Positions 34,638 to 44,500 of a stretch of DNA of 64,000 bases are shown piece by piece. The stretch is taken from assembly GCA_020634565.1 (NCBI GenBank), contig JACKBN010000002.1, positions 496,001-560,000 of the forward strand, read 5' to 3'. This stretch comes from Ardenticatenaceae bacterium. Lineage in GTDB: Bacteria; Chloroflexota; Anaerolineae; Promineifilales; Promineifilaceae. The translations under genes were made by a program, and so were the position numbers. The notes under the pieces are model-generated. The model did not search any database, was not told the DNA's origin, and saw only the letters and a program-made list of their open reading frames with translations. Each line of letters starts with the position of its first letter. The first letter of the stretch is position 1.

Positions 34638-35414
34638 ATGGAACCTGTTTCTGACTTTCTTTTTGCCGCAGCTACTGACGCCAAGTTTCCTGGAAAGACC
34701 CAAAACCAGGATGCGATTCTGGCTGCAATGGGGCAAACGGGCGGCGGTATTCCGTACGGGTTGTTTGTGGTGGCGGATGGTGTCGGCGGGCTAAAAGATG
34801 GCAGCCGCGCCAGCCAGACGGTTATCGCAACCTTAGCCGAGCATTTCGAGCCGATTTGGCCGGTTATTACGGCCGTTTCTGATCAAACCATCACCCGACT
34901 GCGACAGCAGTTAAAGAAAGCCATCCTCAAAGCCAATGCCGCTATTCAGAATCTGGCGGCAATTGATGAGGAGCGGATGGCCAGCACCATCACCTGTGCC
35001 ATCACGCTGGACAAGGCGATGATTGCCGCCAACGCAGGCGACAGCCGCACCTACCTTTTCCGGCAAAACCAACTCAAGCAAATTACCCAAGATCATTCAT
35101 TGGTGGCCTGGCTTTTGCGACAGGAACACATCACCGCGGAGCAGGCGCTGACGCATCCTTACAAAAATGTGCTTATGCAGGCGCTAGGCGCCACAGACAA
35201 GCCCCAAATTGATTTGTTCACGCAGCGGCTCTTTCCGGGCGATTGGCTGCTGCTGTGCAGCGACGGCATCTGGGGCACACTGACAGATGAGCAGCTAACG
35301 GACTATTTGCAAACGGCCGTCTCGCCAGAACAACTCGTGCCCATTCTCATGCAAGATGCCCAGAACCACAGCGATGATCTTTCCGTTGTTCTGATTCACT
35401 TGCCGGTGACATAA
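34638..35414 (+). CDS. PP2C-family serine/threonine phosphatase
   Basis: The 258-residue protein has the metal-binding motifs of PP2C phosphatases: NQDAIL near the N-terminus, VVADGVGGLKDGSRAS, ITLDKAMIAANAGDSRTYLF, LCSDGIWGTLTDEQ and HSDDLSVVLIHL. It removes phosphate from Ser/Thr in signalling with Hanks-type kinases; no kinase gene is in this window. The ATG at 34638 was chosen because the alternative GTG at 34614 lies inside the terminator stem. No clear ribosome-binding site is present, so translation may be weak or leaderless. Confidence 0.9.
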   Translation: MEPVSDFLFAAATDAKFPGKTQNQDAILAAMGQTGGGIPYGLFVVADGVGGLKDGSRASQTVIATLAEHFEPIWPVITAVSDQTITRLRQQLKKAILKANAAIQNLAAIDEERMASTITCAITLDKAMIAANAGDSRTYLFRQNQLKQITQDHSLVAWLLRQEHITAEQALTHPYKNVLMQALGATDKPQIDLFTQRLFPGDWLLLCSDGIWGTLTDEQLTDYLQTAVSPEQLVPILMQDAQNHSDDLSVVLIHLPVT

Positions 35415-35545
35415 ATAGGCCACAAAATACACAGTATGATATACTCGCAAACGGTACAATCTGACATTTTACCAGAGGTAACACGGTTAGAAAGTGCCCG
35501 CCGCGAGCATAAACGACCTCGCAGAAAACATTCCAGGATAAAAAC

Positions 35546-36418
35546 GTGATTGAGATTCAAAACGTCAGCAAACAATTTTACTCGCTAAAGGCGCTAGATG
35601 GCGTATCGCTGCGAATCGGGCGAGGAGAAGTTGTGGGCTTGTTAGGCCCGAACGGGGCTGGCAAAACGACTTTGTTCAAGCTGGTTGCGGGTTTGCTGCA
35701 CCCCGATCTCGGGAAAATTCGGCCCACAAACGGCCGTTGGCCCACCATTGGCTACAAACCGGATCGGCTGCTTTTCCCCGACCGGCTGCGCGTCAGTGAA
35801 TATCTAAAAATGGTGGCCAATTTGTGCGGCATTCGCCCAGAAGCGCAAGAAAAGGCCGTCTTTGATGTGCTGGTCCAGGTGGATTTGATTAGTCAGGCAG
35901 ACAAACGGATCAGAGATTGTTCTAAAGGCATGCGCCAGCGGCTCGGTTTTGCCCAGGCGATGCTAGGCGATCCGCCGCTGCTGTTGCTGGATGAGCCGTC
36001 AAACGGGCTGGACCCCAACGGGCAAGCCAGCATGCAGGAGCTCATCCGGAAGCTGCATGCGGCGGGTAAAACCATCTTGATGAGTTCCCATCAACTGGAA
36101 GAAGTGACGGCCGTTTGCACCCAGCTCGTAATATTGAACAATGGGCAGGTGCATTACCAAAATAGCATGGTGGAAGCGCTCACCATCAGCCCCCACACGC
36201 TTATTCAGGCCGACCGTGATTTGGCGGGAATTGCCGACATGATTCGGGCACAGCATCCAGAAATTCAGGTACAGGATAATAAAATCCTGCTGCGAGGTGA
36301 AGCAATGGCGCTGCGGCGCGAAATTTTGGCCCTGCTGCTGCAAGCGCAATACGATGTGCTGCACGTGGAGCAAAAACACGTCACGCTGGCTGAAATCTAT
36401 GCGAGGGCGGTCCGATGA
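35546..36418 (+). CDS. ABC transporter ATP-binding protein (ABC-2 exporter)
   Basis: The 290-residue protein has Walker A GPNGAGKT near residue 38, signature CSKGMRQRLGFAQAML, Walker B LLLLDEPSNGLDP and switch His in MSSHQLEEV. The C-terminal ~75 residues resemble the extension of CcmA/NatA-type ATPases. It starts with GTG at 35546, and its stop overlaps the permease start (ATGA), so the two are coupled. The substrate is unknown; similar pairs export drugs, lipids or antibiotics. Confidence 0.92.
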   Translation: MIEIQNVSKQFYSLKALDGVSLRIGRGEVVGLLGPNGAGKTTLFKLVAGLLHPDLGKIRPTNGRWPTIGYKPDRLLFPDRLRVSEYLKMVANLCGIRPEAQEKAVFDVLVQVDLISQADKRIRDCSKGMRQRLGFAQAMLGDPPLLLLDEPSNGLDPNGQASMQELIRKLHAAGKTILMSSHQLEEVTAVCTQLVILNNGQVHYQNSMVEALTISPHTLIQADRDLAGIADMIRAQHPEIQVQDNKILLRGEAMALRREILALLLQAQYDVLHVEQKHVTLAEIYARAVR

Positions 36419-37236
36419 TTCAACGCATTTTCACTTTAACACGCTACTTTGTTCAAACCATCCTTTTTTCACTTACCGGTGTTTTTTATCTGCTGCTGAC
36501 GCTGGCTTTTTGGTATCTGTTGTTTAGCCCCCGGCAGCAAACACCCGATGTGGCTTACTATCAGCTGCTCATTGGGGCCTTTGGGGCAGCCATGGCATTT
36601 TTGGTTACGCTTAGCATCGCGGCCAGAGCCAATGATGCCCAACATTACCCCTTTTTGGTGCGCCTGAAGAGCCGAGTAGAGTTTGTAACGGCCGTTCTGC
36701 TCAGCAGCCTGTTGGTCACCTTGTTTTACCAAATCTTGCTCAGTTTGCTGGCACTTGTTAATGGGCCATCGCTGACGCTTGGCGTCCTGCTAGAGATTCC
36801 CCCGCTCTGGCTGGCGCCGATGATTATGACGGCCGTACTCGCCCTGCACGCCTCCGATTTTATTACTATCGGCTGGTCACGCATTTACGTCTTTGGCATT
36901 CTGGCCATCTTTCTTTTTGGCCAGGGATTAAAAAATGACAGTCTGGCGAGCTTTTCCACGTCGCTCAGCCGTTATGCCATCAACCAGGGCTGGATAGATT
37001 TGAGTACCCGACTGGAAAACTACGCCAACACGCTCAGCCAAACGGACGACAACATGATCAGCCGCATCTTTGGCTTTGTCTTTTGGCCTTTCAAAGCCCT
37101 GGCCGATGGCGTGACCAATGGGTATTTCACCGCCAATCAAGCCCTGGCTCCCGCCATTCTGCTGTTGTACGCAACTGTATTGTATTTGTTGGCCGTGGAT
37201 TTGTTTGCCAACAAAGATTTAGAGTTTACGGAGTAA
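36415..37236 (+). CDS. ABC-2 type transporter permease
   Basis: The 273-residue membrane protein has about six hydrophobic segments (SLTGVFYLLLTLAFWYLLF; LLIGAFGAAMAFLVTLSIA; VTAVLLSSLLVTLFYQIL; PLWLAPMIMTAVLAL; IYVFGILAIFLFGQG; ALAPAILLLYATVLYLLAV). With the ATPase whose stop codon it overlaps, it should form a dimeric exporter. The sequence does not indicate the substrate. Confidence 0.85.
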   Translation: MIQRIFTLTRYFVQTILFSLTGVFYLLLTLAFWYLLFSPRQQTPDVAYYQLLIGAFGAAMAFLVTLSIAARANDAQHYPFLVRLKSRVEFVTAVLLSSLLVTLFYQILLSLLALVNGPSLTLGVLLEIPPLWLAPMIMTAVLALHASDFITIGWSRIYVFGILAIFLFGQGLKNDSLASFSTSLSRYAINQGWIDLSTRLENYANTLSQTDDNMISRIFGFVFWPFKALADGVTNGYFTANQALAPAILLLYATVLYLLAVDLFANKDLEFTE

Positions 37237-37249
37237 GTCGGAGAACAAA

Positions 37250-37462
37250 ATGGAATGCTGGCACTGTGAAAGACCGGCTCACGCCGCCTGTAAGTTTTGC
37301 GGACGTGCTGTTTGCAAAACCCACGCCGAAGAAAAACCGTACATCATTCATTCATACCGCACCACAACTGGCAGCTATAAAGCTTTTGTCGTTGCCGGTG
37401 CTGTGTGGTGCGGCGTTTGCACGCCGCACCAGGACCCCGTCACGCTGAAAGATCTGGATTAA
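37250..37462 (+). CDS. Small zinc-finger protein, third gene of the ABC operon
   Basis: The 70-residue protein has CWHCERPAHAACKFCGRAVCKTHAEEK at the N-terminus, a B-box-like Cys/His cluster (CxxC, CxxC, C, H) that probably binds two zinc ions, and a second CGVCTPH near the end. The ATG lies 13 nt after the permease stop with a GGAG site, so it is co-expressed with the transporter. Role unknown; it may be an adaptor of the exporter. Confidence 0.75.
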   Translation: MECWHCERPAHAACKFCGRAVCKTHAEEKPYIIHSYRTTTGSYKAFVVAGAVWCGVCTPHQDPVTLKDLD

Positions 37463-37544
37463 TTTTTTAATTCGCCAGTTTCGCAGAAATTGAGCCAGCC
37501 AGCTGTGTGGCAAAGGTTATCTCTGAGAAACGGCCGTTATCTCA

Positions 37545-37646
37545 TTAACGAATCGTCGGGCGTGCCAAAGTAACACCCACAATCAGCCCAATAATCACGG
37601 CTATCAAGAACAATATGACCAAAAACGCAAAAGTTACCTGAATCAT
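37545..37646 (-). CDS. 33-residue single-pass membrane peptide
   Basis: The reading frame begins with ATG at 37646 and ends with TAA at 37545, giving 33 residues: a short polar start (MIQV), one long hydrophobic helix (FAFLVILFLIAVIIGLIVGV) and a basic end (RPTIR). AAAAGGAG lies 6 nt upstream of the ATG, a strong translation signal. The layout matches small single-helix membrane peptides that modulate larger membrane complexes. It is followed by one ACGGCCGT. The partner is unknown. Confidence 0.68.
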   Translation of the reverse strand: MIQVTFAFLVILFLIAVIIGLIVGVTLARPTIR

Positions 37647-37968
37647 TGCTTACTCCTTTTGCCAATACCTGTTATCCCATCCTGTCATCGCCAAAGAAGA
37701 TTCTATGATGCTTGGTAAGTTAAAGTCTGTCAGCCCGCTGAACATTACCTGTTGCTTTTATGATAAAGCTGACAAGCATTAGCCAAACTGCGTTGTTGAT
37801 TGTCACTTCCTACTTCCGGTCCTGTCACTTCTAATAGTTTCTTTATACCATAAGATGTGAACAGAACTCTGTCAGGATTCTGTCAATTGCCCAACAGAAG
37901 GAATGGGGGATCCAAAAAGTGATGTCAGAAGTGAAGAAAAAGGAAGGAAATGAAGGGAATATTTAAAC

Positions 37969-38021
37969 TTTCCCGGAAACCACCTTGTCAAACGACACGC
38001 TCAAAAGCAGTTTCCGGGAAA
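37969..38021. repeat. CCGGAAAC-type inverted repeat downstream of smpB
   Basis: TTTCCCGGAAAC (37969-37980) and GTTTCCGGGAAA (38010-38021) are exact complements separated by 29 nt. A related hairpin with the same core is found at 55519-55560 after topA, so it is a repeated element and may act as terminator for the minus-strand genes. Confidence 0.7.
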
Positions 38022-38026
38022 TAACG

Positions 38027-38497
38027 TTAACGAAATTTTTCGCGGAGGGCGCGTTCTACCTGGCGCTGGCTATCGCGGCTGGCCAGGGTTTGGCGCTTAT
38101 CGTGTAATTTTTTACCTCGCGCCAGGGCAAATTCCAGCTTGGCACGGCCGTTTTTCAAATAGAGGCTGGTGGGAACGGCCGTTAACCCCTTTTGCCCCAA
38201 TGCGTCTAGCACCTTGCCAATTTCGCGGCGATGCAGCAGCAGCTTACGCGGCCGGGTTGGCTCATGATTTTGCTGGTTGCCATGCTCATATTCCGCAATA
38301 TGCGCTTCCACCAGCCATAGCTCACCGTCGCGCGGCTGCACATAGCTGCGGGCCAGGCTCACCCGGTTGGCCCGGACTGACTTGATTTCTGTGCCAGTCA
38401 GCACCAGCCCTGCCTCAAAAAACTCCAGCAGTTCATAATCGTGACGGGCTCGTTTGTTGGTGGCAATCATCTTTTTGCCAGTTGCTTTCTGTGTCAT
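38027..38497 (-). CDS. smpB: SsrA-binding protein SmpB
   Basis: The 156-residue protein is SmpB, which brings tmRNA to stalled ribosomes for trans-translation. Family blocks are KMIATNKRARHDYELLEFFEAGLVLTGTEIKS, SLARSYVQPRDGELWLVEAHI, RPRKLLLHRREIGKVLDAL and the C-terminal KLHDKRQTLASRDSQRQVERAL tail that enters the A site. The ATG at 38497 was chosen; a TTG seven codons upstream and an ATG nine codons downstream are also in frame. The tmRNA gene itself was not seen in the window. Confidence 0.95.
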   Translation of the reverse strand: MTQKATGKKMIATNKRARHDYELLEFFEAGLVLTGTEIKSVRANRVSLARSYVQPRDGELWLVEAHIAEYEHGNQQNHEPTRPRKLLLHRREIGKVLDALGQKGLTAVPTSLYLKNGRAKLEFALARGKKLHDKRQTLASRDSQRQVERALREKFR

Positions 38498-38580
38498 CTT
38501 GCTTATCGTTCTCGTCAAACCCTCCGAAGCTCAGGGCAGCTTTGCCGTACCAAGCTCTCGGAAAATTATATCGCTAAATC

Positions 38581-39981
38581 TTATTCGCCATCCTGCAAAA
38601 ACTCGATGGCGCGCTGTAGCTGAATGTCCTCTTCAGCGTCAAATTCCATCTCTACAATGATATCAGGCGTTACGCCTTCCTTATCAATGCTGCTGTTGCT
38701 GGGCGTATACCAACGGGCAATCGTGACGCGCATCTCGGAGCCATCGGTGAGCTGATACACTTGCTGCACAGAGCCTTTGCCAAAGGTCACGTCACCAATA
38801 AGGACCGCACGGCCGTTATCCTTAATGGCCCCCGACACAATTTCGGAAGCGCTGGCGCTGCCGCCATTCACCAGAACCACCAGCGGCAAATCTTCGCCTA
38901 AATCCCCATCATCAGCCCGGAAAACCTGATCCAACCCTTCATTGTTGCGCTCGTACAGCACCACGCTCTCGGCCAGGAACAAATCAGCGATACTGATCGA
39001 CTGGTTCAAAAAGCCACCAGGATTGTCTCGCAGGTCAAAAATAACGCTCTCCGCGCCTTGATCCAGCAGCGTTTGCAGAGCTTCCACCGTTTTCTCGGTC
39101 GCGGTTTGGTCAAACGTAGTGAGCTTGATGTACGCAATGTTGCCTTCCAGCATTTCTGATTCTACCGTGGCAATCTCAAATCGCACGCGAGTAATGGTAA
39201 ATTCAAGCGGTTCGGACTCGCCTTCGCGGGCAATGGTAAGCGTCACGTCTGTGCCGCGCGGCCCACGCACGCGCAAAATCACTTCGTCAAAGGAAAGGTC
39301 TTCGACAGATTCCCCATCTACGGCCACCACAATATCGCCGGGCAGCAGCCCGACCAGTTCAGCCGGCTGGCCAGAAATGGGCCGAACGATTTCAAACATA
39401 CCATCTTCGGTTTCTTGCACAAAAGCGCCAATGCCTTCTACCGAACCACCGGCATCCTCACGCAGACGGGCGGCCACATCCGGGCGAATAAAGCGGGTGT
39501 ATTCGTCACCCAAAGTGTCCAGAGAACCTTCGATGGCGGAGTAAAGAATTTCCTGATTGTCTGGAATATCACCATCAAAGCCATTTTCCACCAAATTCCA
39601 GGCCTCAAAGAACAGCTCAAAATCAATGTCTTCAACTTCATCCAGGCGCGGCACGGCCGTTTCACTATCAGGGTCTTGGGTTGCTTCATCATCCGCATCG
39701 TTGCTTGGCAGCGCCGCACTATCGCCGTTATCGGATTCTTCGTTGGCTTCACTGGTATCACCGCTGACAATGGCTGACACTTCGACTTCGCGAGTCACTT
39801 CAACTTCACGCGTCACCTCACGCAAGTCAGTCAAGGTTTGCTGCCTGGCTGTTGACTGGCCAATGACAAAACCGGCAACGGCCGTTAACCCACACAATAG
39901 CAAGCCAGCCACCGCCAGCACAAAAAGCAGCGTCCGATTACTGCCGCCTGATTGATTTGTTTCATTGTTCTCGTAACTCAT
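38581..39981 (-). CDS. S41-family C-terminal processing protease (CtpA-like), copy 1
   Basis: The 466-residue protein has an N-terminal membrane anchor (TLLFVLAVAGLLLCGLTAVAG), a linker with REVTREVEV repeats and an Asp/Glu-rich stretch, a PDZ domain (~180-260; GLLPGDIVVAVDGESV) and an S41 catalytic core with Ser in NGGSASASEIVSGA and Lys in TFGKGSVQ. It acts on extracytoplasmic protein C-termini. The GTG at 39984 is an alternative start. It lies directly after the second S41 gene with a gap of a few bases. Confidence 0.92.
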   Translation of the reverse strand: MSYENNETNQSGGSNRTLLFVLAVAGLLLCGLTAVAGFVIGQSTARQQTLTDLREVTREVEVTREVEVSAIVSGDTSEANEESDNGDSAALPSNDADDEATQDPDSETAVPRLDEVEDIDFELFFEAWNLVENGFDGDIPDNQEILYSAIEGSLDTLGDEYTRFIRPDVAARLREDAGGSVEGIGAFVQETEDGMFEIVRPISGQPAELVGLLPGDIVVAVDGESVEDLSFDEVILRVRGPRGTDVTLTIAREGESEPLEFTITRVRFEIATVESEMLEGNIAYIKLTTFDQTATEKTVEALQTLLDQGAESVIFDLRDNPGGFLNQSISIADLFLAESVVLYERNNEGLDQVFRADDGDLGEDLPLVVLVNGGSASASEIVSGAIKDNGRAVLIGDVTFGKGSVQQVYQLTDGSEMRVTIARWYTPSNSSIDKEGVTPDIIVEMEFDAEEDIQLQRAIEFLQDGE

Positions 39982-39991
39982 CACAAATTCC

Positions 39992-41209
39992 TTACTCGCC
40001 CAGCTGTGCCAGACGCTGAAGTTCCATTACTGCTTGATTCAAAACGGCATCACGGCCGTTATCAATGTCTTCCTGGGTTACCGTCACCAAGACATCTGGC
40101 TGCAAGCCCTGCTGATCCAGTTGGTGATGGTCGGGCGTGTACCAGCGCGATGCCGTCACGTGTACCGAAGAGCCATCACTCAGATCATACACCAACTGCA
40201 CGGAGCCTTTGCCAAAAGTCGGCGTGCTGCCCACCAGCTGTGCCCGGCCTCGATCTTGCAGTGCCCCGGCCAAAATCTCGGAAGAACTGGCTGTTCCTCC
40301 ATCCACCAACACCATAATGGGAATATCGGGCGCTAACGTCTCGGCTGTGGCTTCGTAGACGCGTTCATCCTGGCCGCGTGACTGCTGATACAGGATAGGC
40401 CCATCATCCAAAAAGTGGTCAGCGACGGAAACGGCCGCATCCAGTAACCCACCGCCATTGCCACGCAAATCCAAAATGAGCTGGGTTGCCCCTTGAGATT
40501 GCAGGTCGAGAACGGCCGTTTCAATCTCATTGGCGCTTTCACCACTAAACCGCGTCAGTTGAATATAACCCACCTGATCATTCTCACGCAACAGGCGGTA
40601 AGCCACCGACGGAATCAAAATATCGCCGCGCTCAATCTCAATGTCTACCGACTCTGTCTCATCCGGGTGGCGGACCGTGAGCACCACAATCGTACCTTTT
40701 TCGCCGCGCACCATTTCGGCAACCGCCTGAACGGTCATCTCCGGTGTCACCGATTCACCATCTACCGCCAACAGCTCATCGCCAGACAAAATCCCCGCCG
40801 CTTCCGCCGGATTGCCGGGGATGGGTTCCAGGTAAATTGGCCCACCTTCTTCCGGACGCGTCACGTTGGCCCCTATGCCCCCAAACGTACCCTGCAGCGA
40901 CTGACGCTCGATTTCGCGGTCAATCGGTTCCACAAAAAAGGTGTACGGATCGCCCAACAGGGCAATCGATCCTTGAATGGCACCGTATGTCATCTCTTTG
41001 GCTGTGGGCAGCTCACCTATAAAATTATCCTCGATACGGCCCCACGCTTCCCAAAATAGACCAAATTCAGAAGCATCATCCGTTTGTACGGTAACCACAC
41101 CCCGGCGCACTTCAACAAAGTCGTTGGTGAAGTAACCGGCCACAAACGCGCTCAGCGCGAGCAGGATTAACAAAAGTGTAGCAAAAACATTGCGTAGACG
41201 TTCAGACAT
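39992..41209 (-). CDS. S41-family C-terminal processing protease (CtpA-like), copy 2
   Basis: The 405-residue protein has an N-terminal anchor (FATLLLILLALSAFVAGYF), a PDZ domain (GILSGDELLAVDGESV) and S41 core with Ser in GGTASSSEILAGALQD and Lys in TFGKGSVQLVY. It lacks the acidic linker of its downstream neighbour. The two share only moderate identity, so the duplication is old. It is the first gene of the pair. Confidence 0.92.
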   Translation of the reverse strand: MSERLRNVFATLLLILLALSAFVAGYFTNDFVEVRRGVVTVQTDDASEFGLFWEAWGRIEDNFIGELPTAKEMTYGAIQGSIALLGDPYTFFVEPIDREIERQSLQGTFGGIGANVTRPEEGGPIYLEPIPGNPAEAAGILSGDELLAVDGESVTPEMTVQAVAEMVRGEKGTIVVLTVRHPDETESVDIEIERGDILIPSVAYRLLRENDQVGYIQLTRFSGESANEIETAVLDLQSQGATQLILDLRGNGGGLLDAAVSVADHFLDDGPILYQQSRGQDERVYEATAETLAPDIPIMVLVDGGTASSSEILAGALQDRGRAQLVGSTPTFGKGSVQLVYDLSDGSSVHVTASRWYTPDHHQLDQQGLQPDVLVTVTQEDIDNGRDAVLNQAVMELQRLAQLGE

Positions 41210-41566
41210 ATGATTTCTCGGCTGGGATTAATGAAAGTTTGTACTCCCCAGATAATTTTTACATTATGGTTCAGTGGTGGTGAATGTAAACCAAAATCGC
41301 ACAAGAAACTGTGTTCACTTAACGAATTCACAGAATCAGGCAACAAATCGGGCAGATTAGATAAGATAAATAAAAATTGTAGCACAGGTGATAGGTCTAG
41401 CAATCTACTGTATAATCAAGCTTGTCGGATCGCTTTCCCACTGCTGCCCACCAAAACGGCCGTTTTCTTTGAGCCTTTTTCGCTGGTCAACGTGTGGACT
41501 GAGCAAAAACGCCGCTTTGCCTCACCGATCCGCCGCAAGCACAAACAATAAATAATACTGGGAGCA
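41210..41566. other. Divergent intergenic region between S41 and GH3 genes
   Basis: No gene was found. TATAAT (41411-41416) is a likely -10 for the GH3 gene, but no good -35 stands at the right distance. AAAACGGCCGTTTT (41453-41466) is a 14-bp perfect palindrome built on the iterated octamer. Confidence 0.45.
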
Positions 41567-44500
41567 ATGTTCATCTTGAGCACAGGTTTGCAGCGTGTGA
41601 AAAATAGTTGGCGTAAGTGGAGAACGGCCGTATTTTTGGCCCTCGTTCTCTTGCTGAACGTTAGCGCCATCTCGCTCCAGGCTCAAGATGAACCCCCTGT
41701 TGATGAAACACCCGCACCTGGCGAACGGCTGGCGCTGGCCCAAAGCATTCTCGATGAGATGAGCGTCTCCGAACGTGTCGGGCAGCTCTTTCTGGTGACC
41801 TTTGAAGGAGACCAGGCCACCCTCGACAGCGACATCACCGATCTCATCACCAACTACCACATTGGTGGCGTGGTGCTCTCTGCCGCCAACGACAACATCA
41901 CTGGCTACGGCGACTTAACCAACATCCCCGACCAAACGGCCGAACTCACCCGCAACCTGCAAAATCTGGCGCTAGAAGGCCACCCCCTACTCAACATCGA
42001 CGCCTCCGCATTGGAAGAAGGCATTGTGCCCCCCACGCCGGAGCCAATTGCCCCCTTCACGCCCGTCCCAATCTTTATCGCCGTGGCGCATGAAGGAGAT
42101 GGCTATCCTTACACCGCCATCCTCAATGGGCTGACAAACGTGCCCAGCAACATGGCCATCGGCGCCACCTGGCACCCCCAAATGGCCGAGCAAGTTGGCC
42201 AAGTTGTAGGCAGCGAGCTGTCCCGATTGGGTATCAACATGCTGTTTGGCCCGTCGCTAGACGTGCTGGAAAACCCCGATCCCTTCAGCCCCAGTGATTT
42301 GGGCGTGCGCTCCTTTGGCGGCGATCCGTACTGGGTTGGCGTGATGGGCAGCGCCTACACCGCAGGTATTCACCAGGGCAGCGACAACCAGATTGCCGTC
42401 ATTCCCAAGCATTTCCCTGGCTTTGGCGGCAGCGACCGCCCGCTGCATGAAGAAGTGCCCACCGTCCGCAAATCGCTAGAACAGCTGCGCCAGATTGAAC
42501 TGGCTCCCTTCTTTGCCGTAACAGGCGACGCCATGCGCCCCGAAGCCATTGCCGATGGCCTACTGACCACTCACATTCGTTACCAGGGCTTTCAAGGCAA
42601 CATCCGGGCCACCACAAACCCCGTCAGCCTGGACCCGCTGGCGCTATCTGCCCTCATGTCGCAGGAAGAGCTGAGCATCTGGCGCGACGGGGGTGGCCTG
42701 ATTGTGTCCGATGCCTTGGGGGTACGAGCCGTTGAGCGCTTTTATGGCCAGGATCAGGGCTTCCCTCACCGCGTGGTGGCTAAAGATGCCTTTCTGGCGG
42801 GAAACGATCTGCTCTACCTGTCCGAATTTGCTCTGGGTGAAGCACCTTACGCCGATCAGTTGGTCAATATCATTGATACAATTCTCTGGTTCCAGGATCG
42901 GTACACCACAGATGTGGCCTTTCAGCAGCAGGTAGATACGGCCGTTCTGCGCATCCTCCAGCTTAAATTACGCCTCTATGATGACAATTTTGCGCCAGAC
43001 AACGTTTTGGCCAATGAAGACGCAGTGGCATCAGACAGTGCCGAAACCGCAGGCGACGCAATCACCATCGACGTCGCCCAATCCGGCCTGACCCTTATCG
43101 CCCCAGACCCCGAAGAGTTGATTGAACGGCTGGTGCGTCCGCCGACAGCCAATGAAAATATTGTCATCTTCACCGACATGCGTGAATTCCAGCAGTGCAG
43201 CTTCTGCGAACCACAGCCCCTCATTGGCTTAACGGCCGTTCAAGAACGCATGTTGGCTCTTTATGGCCCTCAGGCCAGCGCCCAAATTCAGCCGCAGCAA
43301 ATTAGCAGCCACAGCTTTGCCGATCTGCAAGCATTTATTGATGCCGGACCGGAACCCATTGTCTACAACACCACGCCCGTACCGCCTACGCCAGTGCCCG
43401 GCAACACACCGACACCGGAAGAAGGGATAACGCCCACGCCACTGCCTACACCCACCCCACCGCCCGCCTTTTTGGTACAGGAAGACTTAAATCAGGCAGA
43501 CTGGATCATCTTTGCCATGCTGGATCGCACCGGGCTAAATTCGTTGGCGTTGAACAACTTTTTAGCGCAGCGCCCCGATCTAGTGCGCGAACAACGCGTG
43601 GTGGTTTTTGCTTTTAACGCGCCTTACTACTTGGACTCCACCGAGATCACACAGCTGGCGGCGCTGTTTGGTCTGTACAGTCACAACGATGCAGCGATTG
43701 ATACGGCCGTACGTGCCCTTTTCCAGGAACTGCCATTTTCGGGGGCATCGCCAGTAAACATTGCCGGGGCCAGCTACGATCTCTTTTTGCAAACACAGCC
43801 CGCCGCCAACCAGGTCATTGGCCTCGCTGTTACCAACCAAAGCGCCGATTCGTCCGCTGCCGCAGATGAACCGTTCCCGGTTTCTGTCGGTGATACGCTG
43901 CGACTGCAAACGGGTGTGATTCTGGACAACAACGGCAACCCCGTGCCAGATGGCACCGTGGTGCGTTTTCGCCAGCGGGACCGGGTTGCCGGTGTGGAGA
44001 ACATTCTGGGCGAAGTGCCTACCGTAAATGGCGTGGCCCAGCTGGATTATGTGCTGGAAGCACGAACCGAGGGTGGGCAGTTCCGCATTGTGGCCGAATC
44101 CGGCGCGGCAACCGTTTCACAAGAAGTGGATATCAAGGTGGGAGGCACAGAATCCGGTGGCGGTGCCCAAATTCAGATTATTGACCCGACGCCACAGCCT
44201 ACCGCAACCGCCACAGCCAGCCCCACGCCAACGGCTACCGCCACAACCCCGGCAACCGACGCGCCGGAACCCACCAGCACGTTAGCCCAACCGCCCCTAC
44301 CGCCCGAAGAACCGGGCATTCGTATTGAGCTGTCGGAATTTTGGTTGCTAACGGCCGTATTCACCGGCCTTCTTGTCTCTGGCGGGGCAGCATTTACGCT
44401 GGGGCGGCAGCAAAACGTGGCGCTGGAGCAGCAAATTGGCTGGCCGCTGTGGGCCATCGTGGCGGGTTTACTTACTTACATTTACTTCAAGCTGGGCTTG

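Larger units (their letters stand above)
37463..38026. other. Long intergenic region with a tiny membrane gene and a hairpin
   Basis: Apart from the 33-residue gene on the minus strand, this region holds scattered TGTCA-type words (for example TGTCAGGATTCTGTCAATTGCC from 37873) and, at its right end, an inverted repeat after smpB. No other coding sequence was found. Confidence 0.5.

Noticed and set aside
37873..37900. TGTCAGGATTCTGTCAATTGCC as another copy of the repair operator
   Set aside because: It is a direct repeat of TGTCA rather than a dyad and does not precede a repair gene.
41453..41466. AAAACGGCCGTTTT as a terminator
   Set aside because: It has no loop and lies upstream of the GH3 gene; it is one copy of the iterated palindrome.
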